Shown in pieces: positions 27,231 to 36,122 of a stretch of DNA of 64,000 bases (position 1 is its first letter; each line of letters opens with the position of its first letter). The translations under genes and the position numbers were made by a program. The notes under the pieces are model-generated. The model had not been told where the DNA came from, ran no database searches, and saw nothing but the letters and a program-made list of their open reading frames with translations. Source of the DNA: Sinomicrobium kalidii (GTDB lineage: Bacteria > Bacteroidota > Bacteroidia > Flavobacteriales > Flavobacteriaceae); contig NZ_CP089211.1 in the NCBI RefSeq assembly GCF_021183825.1, forward strand, positions 4,756,501-4,820,500, written 5' to 3'.

Positions 27231-28754
27231 TTATGTATTCATAATAAAATCTTTGACCTTGCGGACATAAGGATACATTGCAATGTCCCGGGTAAATATA
27301 GGAACTAATTGTCTAATATCGCAATACATTTTTTTCGTTTCCGAAGATATTTTGTCCTGTATGTCCAGGTATTCTATGGCCTGTATGATGGTAATGGTTT
27401 CTATGGCAAGAACTTCAAAGGCATTTTCAATGACTTTTTTGGTAATCAGTGCGGCATTGGTCCCCATACTGACAATGTCCTGGTTATCGTTGTTATTGGG
27501 AATACTGTGTACGTACATGGGGTTGGACAACATCTGGTTTTCGGCCGTTGTAGATGTGGCCGTAAACTGCACGCCCTGCATACCGAAGTTCAGTCCCAGT
27601 TTGCCAAGGTTTACAAAAGGAGGGAGTTTTTTGTTGAGGCCGGGGTTTAACAGGTAATTCAGTTGCCTTTCGGACAGCATGCTGAGTTTGGTCACTACGG
27701 TCTTGAGCTTGTCCATTTCCAGGGCCACATAGTCGCCGTGAAAATTGCCTCCGTGATATACCTGCCGGTCTTCCAGGTGAACAATGGGGTTGTCATTGGC
27801 CGAGTTGACCTCTTCCATAAGTATGTTTTCCACCCCGGTGAGGGTATCCAGTACGGGCCCGAGGACCTGGGGCACACAGCGCAGGGAATAGTATTCCTGT
27901 ACTTTGTCTTCGAAAACGGATATTTCTTCCGCGACATTGTTGTATAGGTGGTGCTCCCTTTTCCTTATCATTGAACTGTCTTCCAGGTGACGGCGCATGA
28001 CCTGAGCAATTTGCTGCTGCCCGCGGTGTTTTTTGGTCTGGTTCAATGCATATGAAAGGTGATCGTCATAGGCCCCCACGATTTCGTTGATGGCGGCCGA
28101 ACAGGATACCATCCAGCGAAGGAGCCTTTGGGCATAGACCGTATTGACAATGCCTATTCCCGTCATGACGGAAGTACCATTCATCAGGGCCAATCCCTCA
28201 CGAAGGGCAATTTTTACAGGGGTCAGGCCTTCTTTTTCAAATACTTCTTCGGTAGGTCTTTTTTCTCCCCTGTAAAATACTTCGCCTTCGCCTATCAGCG
28301 TAAGGGCCAGGTGGGCCAGTTGCACCAGGTCGCCGCTGGCACCGACTCCTCCGTGTTCATAAATGACGGGAAGGATATCGCGGTTAATAAGGGTGGTCAT
28401 AAGCGTTATTACCGACGGGTGTACCCCGGAATACCCGAGGGCCAGGGTATTCATCCGGGCCAGCATTGCAGCCTTTACGTACATGGGGGGAATAGGAGTA
28501 CCGCAGCCCGAAGCATGACTTCTTATAAGGTTGTATTGCAGCTCAATCCTGGCATTATCTTCTATCTTGTACTGGGCCATGGGGCCGAATCCGGTGTTAA
28601 CACCGTAGATGATCTTGTTTTCGGAAAACGATTTTAAGAAATTGAAACTCTCCGTTACCCTGTCCAGCGTTTCGGGAGCAATGGAAATGGTTTTGTTTTC
28701 AAAAATGACTTTGGAAAACTCGTCTATTCCCAGGTTTTTGGTTAGTATTAACAT
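27231..28754 (-). CDS. tal: Tyrosine ammonia-lyase (HAL/PAL/TAL family)
   Basis: This 507-residue lyase has Ala139-Ser140-Gly141 in GGVGASGDLV, which cyclise to the MIO cofactor, and the conserved YGVNTGFGPMAQ, NPMYVHSIPNNNDNQD and NSANDNP motifs. Sequence and length closely match characterised flavobacterial tyrosine ammonia-lyases; the IRSHASG segment lies where substrate preference is set. The enzyme turns tyrosine into 4-coumarate, the starter for the aryl polyene of flexirubin. It is the first gene of the minus-strand pigment run and is divergent from the halogenase-like gene. Confidence 0.88.
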   Translation of the reverse strand: MLILTKNLGIDEFSKVIFENKTISIAPETLDRVTESFNFLKSFSENKIIYGVNTGFGPMAQYKIEDNARIELQYNLIRSHASGCGTPIPPMYVKAAMLARMNTLALGYSGVHPSVITLMTTLINRDILPVIYEHGGVGASGDLVQLAHLALTLIGEGEVFYRGEKRPTEEVFEKEGLTPVKIALREGLALMNGTSVMTGIGIVNTVYAQRLLRWMVSCSAAINEIVGAYDDHLSYALNQTKKHRGQQQIAQVMRRHLEDSSMIRKREHHLYNNVAEEISVFEDKVQEYYSLRCVPQVLGPVLDTLTGVENILMEEVNSANDNPIVHLEDRQVYHGGNFHGDYVALEMDKLKTVVTKLSMLSERQLNYLLNPGLNKKLPPFVNLGKLGLNFGMQGVQFTATSTTAENQMLSNPMYVHSIPNNNDNQDIVSMGTNAALITKKVIENAFEVLAIETITIIQAIEYLDIQDKISSETKKMYCDIRQLVPIFTRDIAMYPYVRKVKDFIMNT

Positions 28755-28832
28755 CTGGTTTTTTTCAAAGCGGGTTTAAAATTAAAAAAAGATATCTTGC
28801 CTGCTGAATACAAAATGCCTTATTTTCGTCTG

Positions 28833-28864
28833 CAAATTTATAATAATATTTAAACCGTTATCAA
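28833..28864 (-). promoter_or_regulatory. Candidate promoter of the tyrosine ammonia-lyase operon
   Basis: On the minus strand, TAAATTTG (28840 to 28833) matches the Bacteroidota -7 box TAnnTTTG, and TTG (28864 to 28862) lies 21 bases upstream. The predicted 5' leader is about 70 bases. A weaker plus-strand pair, TTG (28797) and TATTTTCG (28821), could serve the divergent halogenase-like gene. Confidence 0.45.
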
Positions 28865-28865
28865 G

Positions 28866-30098
28866 GTGAATGCTATTACTACAGATGTTTTAGTCATCGG
28901 TGCGGGGCCTTCGGGCTGTGTTGCGGCCTCTTATTTACATCAGCGGGGATTTGAAGTCAGGGTAGTGGAAAAGAGCAGGTTCCCCCGGTTTGTTATCGGC
29001 GAAAGCCTGTTACCGAGGTGTATGGACCATTTTGAAGAGGCCGGGTTTATGGAAGCTTTGAGAAATTGCGGTTTTGAAATTAAACGGGGCGCCCGGTTTA
29101 TTAAAGGAGCTAAAGTTTGCGAATTTGATTTCAGTAAAAAGCATACGAAGGGATGGGACTGGACATGGCAGGTGCCCCGTGCGGATTTTGACCAGGTGCT
29201 GGCCAATGAATTACAGCGAAAGGGGATCGACATCCTTTTTGAACATGAAGTGACGGATGTGGACTTTGACGATAACGGGAATTCAACGACCCGGGTGAGA
29301 GATAATGAGGGACATTCCCTTACTATTACAGCCCAATATATTGTGGATTCCAGTGGTTATGGCAGGGTACTTCCCCGGATGCTCGGGCTGGATAAACCGT
29401 CCTCACTTCCCGAACATGCTTCCGTTTTCACCCATGTTGAAGATAAGCGAAGGCCCGAGGGCAGGGAGGGGACCCTTATTACTTTTGATGTCATCGATAC
29501 AAAAACATGGCTGTGGGTCATTCCCTTTTCCAATGGCATGACCAGTATAGGTTATGTAGGCCCTGTGGAATTTATAACATCTTTTCCCGGTACCCCCGGG
29601 GAGAAGCTGTCGGCAATGCTCAAACTCTCGGATTATTATTACGAGCGGTTTAAGGATATTGATTTCTGTTTTGAGCCCGTGATTATAAAGAACTATTCGA
29701 AATCGGTAAAACAGCTTTACGGGAAAGGGTATGTACTGACGGGGAACAGCGCGGAGTTCCTGGATCCTGTGTTTTCGTCCGGAGTGACTTTTGCTACGGA
29801 ATCGGCCTTGCTGGCGGCAAAACTGATATCCAGGCAGCTCGACGGTGAGGTTGTGGACTGGGAAAGTGAATATTCGGAATATATCAGGGCAGGCGTAGAT
29901 GTATTTGCCACCTATGTGAAGGAATGGTACACGGGAAATTTACAGGCCCTGTTTTTCCATCACAGGGAAAATAAGGAGGTGAAAAAACAGATATGTGCCG
30001 TACTGGCCGGATATGTATGGGATAAAACCAACCCGTTTGTTACCAAGCACAACCGGCTTATACGAACCGTGGCACAGTATATTAAACAGGAAAAATAG
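28866..30098 (+). CDS. Flavin-dependent halogenase-like oxidoreductase
   Basis: This 410-residue FAD protein has the GAGPSGCVAA dinucleotide motif (about residues 12 to 21), the GESLLP motif, Lys73 after it, and the WxWxIP motif (Trp215 to Pro220), the marker of flavin-dependent halogenases. It is divergent from the tyrosine ammonia-lyase, so it may chlorinate the aryl ring of the pigment. Some family members are plain monooxygenases, so halogenation is inference. The start is GTG at 28866; no in-frame ATG lies near it. Confidence 0.75.
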   Translation: MNAITTDVLVIGAGPSGCVAASYLHQRGFEVRVVEKSRFPRFVIGESLLPRCMDHFEEAGFMEALRNCGFEIKRGARFIKGAKVCEFDFSKKHTKGWDWTWQVPRADFDQVLANELQRKGIDILFEHEVTDVDFDDNGNSTTRVRDNEGHSLTITAQYIVDSSGYGRVLPRMLGLDKPSSLPEHASVFTHVEDKRRPEGREGTLITFDVIDTKTWLWVIPFSNGMTSIGYVGPVEFITSFPGTPGEKLSAMLKLSDYYYERFKDIDFCFEPVIIKNYSKSVKQLYGKGYVLTGNSAEFLDPVFSSGVTFATESALLAAKLISRQLDGEVVDWESEYSEYIRAGVDVFATYVKEWYTGNLQALFFHHRENKEVKKQICAVLAGYVWDKTNPFVTKHNRLIRTVAQYIKQEK

Positions 30099-30115
30099 TC
30101 CGGGAAGCTGTGGGC

Positions 30116-30143
30116 AAATAAAAAACCGGACCCTGTAGCCCGG
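30116..30143 (-). terminator. Rho-independent terminator after the 30171 to 30779 gene
   Basis: On the minus strand a 7-bp stem (30137 to 30143 with 30126 to 30132, including two G-T pairs) with a 4-base loop is followed by TTTTTTATTT. Confidence 0.65.
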
Positions 30144-30170
30144 CTTCAATATATTATGCCCCCAGCAAGT

Positions 30171-30779
30171 TTAAAATGCGTTTTTAAGGATAAGTTTTGC
30201 AAAGGATTTTCCGGTCTTGGCATAACTCTCACCTATGCGGTCCTCGTTACTGAAAGTGCCTCCGAATTTTCTTCCCGGTGCATTGATACTCGTTACTTCG
30301 GCCAGTATGTGATCCGGGTTGGCGGTTTCCACAAATCTAAGAACAGTGGATACTTTTGAGGGTTGTCTCATAACGGCTGCATTCCACCCGGGATATATCC
30401 ATACGGTCTCCACAACAAGCGTGTATTTCGTATCGGAAAGGTCAGTTGCAAAATAGATGTTTTCTTTTTTGTGAAGGTAGCGGTTCATCAATTCCAGGAA
30501 TTTCGGAGCAAATATAAATTCCCGGCTGTTTGTCCACTGTTTTTCCCAGTTTTTGCCTTTTCCTTTGGTTTCCTCTTCGAGGTCGGCGATCCTTGTTTTT
30601 ACGTATTCTTCTTCGGAAAGGCTGTCTTTGTGGATTTTCAGGTTGTCGTAAACGAATTCAACATTTATTTGCTGCTGTCCTTTCAGAAAGCCGAAGTCTC
30701 CTTGCTTTACTTCCATCTTCTGGCCATAAGCAAATACGGAGCACAATACCAGGGATAAAACGGGTATAATTCTTTTCAT
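30171..30779 (-). CDS. Secreted protein of unknown function
   Basis: This 202-residue protein has a clear signal peptide ending in FAYGQ. I chose the ATG at 30779 (MKRIIPVLS) over a TTG two codons upstream. The mature part holds mixed strands and helices, with VVETVWIYPGWNAAV and ATNLSDT-type segments but no catalytic motif that I recognise. It has its own terminator and is convergent with the halogenase-like gene, with 72 bases between them. Confidence 0.6.
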   Translation of the reverse strand: MKRIIPVLSLVLCSVFAYGQKMEVKQGDFGFLKGQQQINVEFVYDNLKIHKDSLSEEEYVKTRIADLEEETKGKGKNWEKQWTNSREFIFAPKFLELMNRYLHKKENIYFATDLSDTKYTLVVETVWIYPGWNAAVMRQPSKVSTVLRFVETANPDHILAEVTSINAPGRKFGGTFSNEDRIGESYAKTGKSFAKLILKNAF

Positions 30780-31186
30780 GTACAAAATGTTTTTAAGGTT
30801 AATGGTGATAAATGTAGTTATATTTTATTAGGATCCGAAGTTTTTATTGTGATCCGGGATTGGTGTAGAACAAATTCTACAATAGGAAGGATAAATTCTA
30901 TGTTGCATTATGATTTTGGAGACCTTTTGTCAGAACTGTAAAATTCTCCGTAAGTAAAATGCTATTCATAAAATAGCTTCCGGGACTACCAATGTTTCCT
31001 TGTGATATTCAGGATTTTTTAGCTATAAAGCGTATATTTGTTTGTAAAATACGGAAAGGGAGGCACTGACTCACCGTGTAATATAATCTTTGATCTCCCT
31101 TTTTTCGGGTGACCGTTTTATTTAAAAGAGAACCGCTTATGTGAATATTAACTTAAAATACATGCCCCGTTAACCAACCCTATACC
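30780..31186. promoter_or_regulatory. Intergenic region with promoter of the TPR-AraC gene and an inverted repeat
   Basis: This gene-free stretch holds the inverted repeat TGTAGAA-CAAA-TTCTACA (30864 to 30881) and a partial second copy of its right arm (AAATTCTA, near 30893 to 30900). It also holds a Bacteroidota -7 box TATATTTG at 31033 to 31040 for the plus-strand gene at 31187, with no good -33 box. I see no small gene in it. Confidence 0.5.
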
Positions 31187-32728
31187 ATGATAAAATATTT
31201 TATTCCTGTGCTATGTATGTGCTTGCCGGGTAGTTTTTTCGCACAACAGCACGATACTTTTGACAGTATTTATTATCGCCTTTATACGGAAAACCGGAAC
31301 CTGGACCGCGGACTGAAAACGGCCGATTCCCTTTACCGTACCTCGGACAACAATTCTCACAAGGTAAAATCCCTGATGTTACTGGCCGGGTTATACCGTC
31401 GCAAAAAAGATAAAAGAGCAATTACCTATCTTTTAAAGGGGGAACGCCTGGCTTCGGAAACCGGATTATATGAATGGCAGGCCAGGGCTTGCGGCGCATT
31501 GTCCAGTGAATACAGGGAAGCAGGTCTTCCCGATGCAGGGAAGCGTTATCTCGATAAAGGCATAAGGATCAGCCGGAAAATAAGCCCGGAAGAAGTATCT
31601 AATGAATACCAGGGGCTGCTATACCAGGAAAAAGCCTATTATTCGGTAACTAAAAAAGATTTCAGGGAAGCCGTACGAAACGACCGGGAAGCAGGTACCT
31701 TTTTTGCGTTGCTGAAGAACGATTTTAAAAGAAACCTGCACCTGGCCACCAATGAAAAGGCACTCGGAGAGAATTATCGGAAAATGCACATAAATGATTC
31801 CGCCGAGTATCATTACCGGAATGCCCTGGACCATATTGCGGCAACCCGGGGTGTCCCTATCCAGGAGGGAATGATATACCTTGGCCTGGGAAGGATTTCC
31901 CTGGAGAGAAAAAACTATGCTGCCGCTTGCGAACGTTTGAACAGGGCCCTGGATTTTGCCTTGGCTTCCGGGCTGGTGTCGTTACAGGGGGATGTGTATG
32001 AAGCTTTGTCGGGATATTACATGGCAATGGGGGATATGAAAAATTATACGCTGTACAACAGGAAGTACCTGGAAGTCATGAAAGAGGAAATGAAGGCCAG
32101 TAAAAACTCCTATAACCTTGCAATAAACCAGGCTTATCGGGATTATGAAGAAAGCAGCATGTTTCATTATGTTATAATAGCGTGTGTAACACTCGTGTTG
32201 GCCATAACGGTTATGTTTATCCTTCTTTCGCGTAAAAAGCAAAAAGTAAAGCACAATCAAACTGGAAAAGCAGGGGAGGAAACAAGAGCAGATAAGGCGC
32301 GTTCCCCGTCTTCTCCTGCGGGGCGTAAAAAAGAACATGTCAGGGAAGCAGATCTTATGCCGGAAAAAACAGAAAAATTGTTGCTTGAAAAATTGTCCCG
32401 TTTCGAAACATCCGGGAAATTCACTGACCGGAATATTTCTTCTTCTGCACTTGCTGCGAAGATTGGTACCAATATCAAATACCTGTCCTATATCATCAAT
32501 AAGTACAAGGGGAAGGATTTTAATTCTTACATCAATGAGTTGCGCATACGGTACATCATTAAAAAAATGGAAGAAAACCCGGACTACCTGAACTATAAGA
32601 TAAGTTATATGGCCAAGGAATGCGGTTTTTCTTCCCACAGTAAATTCAGTACCGTATTCCGGAACATTACCGGACAGTCTCCTTCCGCATTCATGAGTAT
32701 GGTGAAAAAAAAGAAGATGGCAGGGTAA
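31187..32728 (+). CDS. TPR-containing AraC-family transcriptional regulator
   Basis: This 513-residue protein has a signal peptide (ending FFAQ), a periplasmic region of TPR-like helices (about residues 45 to 310), one membrane helix (about 327 to 347) and a cytoplasmic AraC-type double helix-turn-helix at the C-terminus (about 395 to 505, with AKECGFSSHSKFSTVFR). This layout is common in Bacteroidota: the outside part senses a signal and the inside part binds DNA. The target is unknown. It could control the nearby pigment genes or another locus. Confidence 0.85.
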   Translation: MIKYFIPVLCMCLPGSFFAQQHDTFDSIYYRLYTENRNLDRGLKTADSLYRTSDNNSHKVKSLMLLAGLYRRKKDKRAITYLLKGERLASETGLYEWQARACGALSSEYREAGLPDAGKRYLDKGIRISRKISPEEVSNEYQGLLYQEKAYYSVTKKDFREAVRNDREAGTFFALLKNDFKRNLHLATNEKALGENYRKMHINDSAEYHYRNALDHIAATRGVPIQEGMIYLGLGRISLERKNYAAACERLNRALDFALASGLVSLQGDVYEALSGYYMAMGDMKNYTLYNRKYLEVMKEEMKASKNSYNLAINQAYRDYEESSMFHYVIIACVTLVLAITVMFILLSRKKQKVKHNQTGKAGEETRADKARSPSSPAGRKKEHVREADLMPEKTEKLLLEKLSRFETSGKFTDRNISSSALAAKIGTNIKYLSYIINKYKGKDFNSYINELRIRYIIKKMEENPDYLNYKISYMAKECGFSSHSKFSTVFRNITGQSPSAFMSMVKKKKMAG

Positions 32729-32892
32729 AACGGTTACGAATCGATTTGTGAATACTAAGGTCAGTAGTGATGTATACTGTGTTTGCTTTCTTTTTCCTGG
32801 CTTTCAGGATTCGTGAATATGAAAAGCCAAATGTTTCGGAGACAGGAACGATTTCTGTATCTTGATCCAACTCCAAAAATTTATCCAGATAA

Positions 32893-32904
32893 CCGTACTA
32901 CCCC
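32893..32904 (+). repeat. 12-base element, copy 1 (CCGTACTACCCC)
   Basis: Identical to 33554 to 33565. It lies 76 bases before the ATG of the 118-residue gene at 32981. Confidence 0.5.
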
Positions 32905-32980
32905 AAAATTAAGGAAAACCCGGCCCTTTTCAGGGATCGGGATATTCCGGTAATAATTATAGCTTATTTCTTTTTACATT

Positions 32981-33337
32981 ATGGTGGAATACGGTAAGGA
33001 AACGGAAGTACGGAAAAAAATAGAGCAGTTTCAGAGTACGGGAGCATTATACAGGCACCCGTTCCCGGAATTTTATTATACGGAAGGGGTGAAATATGCG
33101 CTAAAAGAGCTTTTCAGGAGACAGGGGCTGCTTTCAGATATAGCCAGGGAAATTTTTCATCTTCCGGAAAATAATTTTGTACTTATTAAGATTTGTGCTT
33201 CGCATGTTGAGTTCAGCAACCGGAACGGAAACGTATTGCAGGTAAAGGAAACAAAAAACTCCATCCCCTTAATTCCGGGAACGTCACTCTGTTTGTACTG
33301 GATAGGAAGAACACTGTTGTTGCCTACGGAGTATTGA
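32981..33337 (+). CDS. Small protein, resembles DUF6876-type
   Basis: This 118-residue protein has no signal peptide. The middle part (FPEFYYTEGVKYALKELFRRQGLL) recalls DUF6876-type small Bacteroidota proteins, a match I hold only weakly. No catalytic residues are visible. It is preceded by a 12-base element that is also found before the next small gene, so both may answer to the same regulator. Confidence 0.5.
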   Translation: MVEYGKETEVRKKIEQFQSTGALYRHPFPEFYYTEGVKYALKELFRRQGLLSDIAREIFHLPENNFVLIKICASHVEFSNRNGNVLQVKETKNSIPLIPGTSLCLYWIGRTLLLPTEY

Positions 33338-33644
33338 GGCAAACCTGCACTCCGGATACAGTAGCGGACTCTCAAAATGACATTTTGTTGCCTTGGATGT
33401 AATTTGTTGATAATAATTTAATTGCGGTTTGTTTCTCTTTTTCATATTCGGGAATTTGGGTAGCGTGTTATTTTTTTATACGAAATGGAGGTCTATATTT
33501 GCACCGGTGATTCCATTATACGAATGCGAGAGGCATTTTCAGGTTAAACTATCCCGTACTACCCCTTCTTTTTTACAAATCGTCCTTCGTTAATTGGGGG
33601 TAGACAATATAAAGTTTTAGAGATCAGGAATAAAAATACCGGAC
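33338..33644. promoter_or_regulatory. Intergenic region with a promoter-like box and a shared 12-mer
   Basis: This stretch contains a -7 box TATATTTG (33494 to 33501) without a good -33 box, a short hairpin AATGC-GAGAG-GCATT (about 33522 to 33536), and the second copy of CCGTACTACCCC (33554 to 33565), 79 bases before the next ATG. I see no open frame with gene-like features. Confidence 0.4.
33554..33565 (+). repeat. 12-base element, copy 2 (CCGTACTACCCC)
   Basis: Identical to 32893 to 32904, at nearly the same distance from the following start codon (79 versus 76 bases). Confidence 0.5.
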
Positions 33645-33917
33645 ATGAAGTTTTTTGGAAAGAGTTCCTCCGTACTGAAAATTCAAAAGATAAAGGAGGT
33701 AAAATGCCCGAATTGCGGCAGACAAAACCAAGTAGATGTACAAGGCATTACCAGAAAGTTTTATGTGCTGTGGATCCCTTTTTTTACCCTGGGAAGGGAA
33801 TTTTATATTGTATGCATTTATTGCAGGGGAGTGTATAACAAGTACAATATGGAAATTGAAGAATACAGGAAAATAGACCGGGAAGTACGACACCGATTAA
33901 AGTCCCGAAAGCAATAA
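33645..33917 (+). CDS. Small zinc-ribbon protein
   Basis: This 90-residue protein carries two Cys pairs, CPNC (about residues 21 to 24) and CIYC (about residues 57 to 60), arranged as a zinc ribbon. It has a hydrophobic stretch between them (FYVLWIPFFTLGREFYIV) that may bury in the protein or touch the membrane. The basic tail (HRLKSRKQ) follows. The function is unknown. Confidence 0.65.
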   Translation: MKFFGKSSSVLKIQKIKEVKCPNCGRQNQVDVQGITRKFYVLWIPFFTLGREFYIVCIYCRGVYNKYNMEIEEYRKIDREVRHRLKSRKQ

Positions 33918-34005
33918 TTTCACTTCGCTCATTCGGGAGAATGCATATACGGCATTTTTATCACTCATGATAGCTTCCGACACGGTAACACCTAAAAATA
34001 TTTAA

Positions 34006-34058
34006 TGCTACAATGTTGCAATTAAAACAGATATTTTTATATTTGCAATAAAGTTGCA
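34006..34058 (+). promoter_or_regulatory. Promoter with two operator-like repeats upstream of the COG0523 gene
   Basis: TTG (34017 to 34019) and TATATTTG (34038 to 34045), 18 bases apart, form a Bacteroidota promoter. Two 15-base repeats, TGCTACAATGTTGCA (34006 to 34020) and TGCAATAAAGTTGCA (34044 to 34058), match at 12 of 15 positions. They overlap the -33 and -7 boxes respectively. The second is a TGCAA-N5-TTGCA palindrome. A repressor bound here would block the promoter. COG0523 genes are often controlled by the zinc repressor Zur, so Zur is the first candidate. Confidence 0.65.
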
Positions 34059-34110
34059 TTAAATAGGATACGACGATAGCCGATCGTTGTTGGTATATTC
34101 TTCGTGATAT

Positions 34111-35310
34111 ATGAAAAAATTACCCGTTACCGTTTTAAGTGGTTTTCTGGGAGCCGGAAAAACCACTTTACTCAACCACATACTGCAAAATAAAGAGGGA
34201 CTTAAAGTGGCCGTGATTGTCAATGATATGAGCGAGATCAATGTCGATGCGCGGCTGGTCGAAAATGAGAATGTCCTTTCACGAACAGAAGAGACACTGG
34301 TGGAAATGAGTAACGGATGTATATGCTGTACACTCCGGGAAGACCTTATGGTCGAGGTGAAACGACTGGGAGAGGAAGGCCGGTTCGACTATCTGCTCAT
34401 AGAAGGCACCGGGATCAGCGAACCTGTTCCCGTGGCACAGACCTTTTCTTACGCCGATCAGGAGCAGGGTATTGACTTATCCGCGTTCAGCTATATCGAT
34501 ACGATGGTAACGGTAGTCGACTGTTTTAATTTCCTGAAAGATTTTGGCACGGATGAGATGCTTGTGGACAGGGGACTTACCGACATGGAGGGAGATTACA
34601 GGACTATTGTTAACCTGCTTACGGACCAGGTGGAATTTGCCAATGTGATTATACTCAACAAGACCGACCTAGCGGGAGAAAGGACCGTGGGGCTGATCAG
34701 GGCAGCGATCCGGAAGCTGAACCCCGGTGCCCGTGTCATTGAATCCTCTTTCGGGCGCATAAATCCTTCTGAAATACTCAATACCGGGCTTTTTGATTTT
34801 GAAGAAGCACAGGAATCGGCAGGATGGCAGAAAGAACTGGAAGCAGGACATCATACTCCCGAAACGGAAGAATACGGTATCGGCTCTTTTGTTTTCCGGA
34901 ACCCGAAGCCTTTTCATCCCGGGCGTTTCTGGAAATACCTGCAGGAGGAATACCCCGGTAACATTATTCGGGCGAAGGGGCTGTTCTGGCTCGCTTCCCG
35001 TCCGGACGATGCCCTGAATTTTTCCCAGGCCGGCGGGTCGTCAAGACTGGAAAGAGCGGGGGTATGGTGGTGCAGTATGCCTTTCTCGGAAAGGATACAT
35101 TATCCTTCCTATCACCATAACAAGAGCATTATAGAAGACAGGTGGAGCAAACAATGGGGAGACAGGATGAACGAACTGGTTTTTATCGGGCAGGATATAG
35201 ATCGCAAAAAAATCACAATCGATCTGGAAAAGTGTTTGCTGAAAGACGAAGAACAGTACCTTTTCGATAAAAAAGCGGCATTCCCGGACCCTTTTCCGGC
35301 AGATATATAA
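34111..35310 (+). CDS. COG0523 GTP-binding metallochaperone (CobW/ZigA-like)
   Basis: This 399-residue G3E GTPase has the P-loop GFLGAGKTT (residues 11 to 19), the metal-binding CxCC in [13 protein letters not shown], and the NKTD guanine motif. The C-terminal CobW domain follows. Members of this family deliver metal to target proteins, often zinc during scarcity. Its promoter overlaps a tandem operator, and the exported superoxide dismutase starts 27 bases after it, so both are probably made under the same metal stress. Confidence 0.85.
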   Translation: MKKLPVTVLSGFLGAGKTTLLNHILQNKEGLKVAVIVNDMSEINVDARLVENENVLSRTEETLVEMSNGCICCTLREDLMVEVKRLGEEGRFDYLLIEGTGISEPVPVAQTFSYADQEQGIDLSAFSYIDTMVTVVDCFNFLKDFGTDEMLVDRGLTDMEGDYRTIVNLLTDQVEFANVIILNKTDLAGERTVGLIRAAIRKLNPGARVIESSFGRINPSEILNTGLFDFEEAQESAGWQKELEAGHHTPETEEYGIGSFVFRNPKPFHPGRFWKYLQEEYPGNIIRAKGLFWLASRPDDALNFSQAGGSSRLERAGVWWCSMPFSERIHYPSYHHNKSIIEDRWSKQWGDRMNELVFIGQDIDRKKITIDLEKCLLKDEEQYLFDKKAAFPDPFPADI

Positions 35311-35337
35311 AAACAGAGTTATTAACGCATATCTAAA

Positions 35338-36021
35338 ATGAGACATATGAACAAAAAAATAAGTTTTTTACTGTTGGGCATAGTGTTGCTGGCAACTAAT
35401 AATATATCAGCCCAGTTTAAACAAGCTCCCTTACCCTATGCTTATGATGCCCTGGAACCTTTTATTGATGCCATAACAATGGAAATCCACTACAGTAAGC
35501 ACCATGCCGGATATGTGGCCAAGTTAAACAAGGCCTTGAAAATGTCGGATAGGACACCGGCCACACTTGAAGCTGTTTTTGCCGATATATCGGCCTATGA
35601 TGAGGCGGTAAGAAACAATGCGGGAGGACACTATAACCATACATTGTTTTGGTCAATACTCACTCCGGAGAAAGGGACCAGACTTTCGGCAGCATTGAAA
35701 AAAGCCATAGAAAGGGATTTTGGCGGAACGGAGCAACTGAAAGAACAGTTCAGGGAAGCCGCTGCAGGCCGTTTCGGATCGGGCTGGGCCTGGTTGATAG
35801 TTACTCCGGATAAAAAACTGTCAGTTACCTCTACCCCAAACCAGGACAACCCGCTTATGGAAGATGCTATGGTTCAGGGTATTCCCGTATTGGGTGCAGA
35901 CGTTTGGGAACATGCCTATTACCTGAAATATCAAAACAAACGGGGAGATTACCTGAATGCCCTGTGGAAGATCATAAACTGGAAGGAAGTAAGCCGTAAC
36001 TATGAAGAAGCCGTGAAGTAA
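35338..36021 (+). CDS. Exported Fe/Mn superoxide dismutase
   Basis: This 227-residue enzyme has an N-terminal signal peptide (ending NISAQ), unlike the usual cytosolic form. The four metal ligands are visible: His in MEIHYSKHHAG, His in GGHYNHTLFW, and Asp and His in DVWEHAYY. It removes superoxide in the periplasm or at the surface. It sits 27 bases after the COG0523 gene and is followed by a terminator. An in-frame ATG at 35347 may be the true start. A cytosolic paralogue is at 39788 to 40396. Confidence 0.85.
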   Translation: MRHMNKKISFLLLGIVLLATNNISAQFKQAPLPYAYDALEPFIDAITMEIHYSKHHAGYVAKLNKALKMSDRTPATLEAVFADISAYDEAVRNNAGGHYNHTLFWSILTPEKGTRLSAALKKAIERDFGGTEQLKEQFREAAAGRFGSGWAWLIVTPDKKLSVTSTPNQDNPLMEDAMVQGIPVLGADVWEHAYYLKYQNKRGDYLNALWKIINWKEVSRNYEEAVK

Positions 36022-36072
36022 GCACACCTTGTTTTTTAACATTAAGTTGTTGAATTAACAATATTTTGATGA

Positions 36073-36098
36073 AAATCCCTGATTTCAGGGATTTTTTT
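36073..36098 (+). terminator. Rho-independent terminator after the exported SOD gene
   Basis: A 10-bp perfect stem (36073 to 36082 with 36085 to 36094) is followed by a T-run to 36098. It separates the SOD operon from the lanthipeptide gene. Confidence 0.75.
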
Positions 36099-36114
36099 AT
36101 GGAATAATAAGAGA

Positions 36115-36122
36115 TATATTTG
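36115..36122 (+). promoter_or_regulatory. Candidate -7 box of the lanthipeptide precursor gene
   Basis: TATATTTG matches TAnnTTTG. The -33 position falls in the T-run of the terminator upstream and is not a good match. The predicted 5' leader is about 140 bases, with a possible long-range stem (36154 to 36160 pairs with 36238 to 36244). Confidence 0.4.

Noticed and set aside
36022..36072. A second lanthipeptide precursor next to the first
   Set aside because: No second frame with the leader pattern or a Cys-rich core was found in the gaps around 36022 to 36266 or 36441 to 36555.
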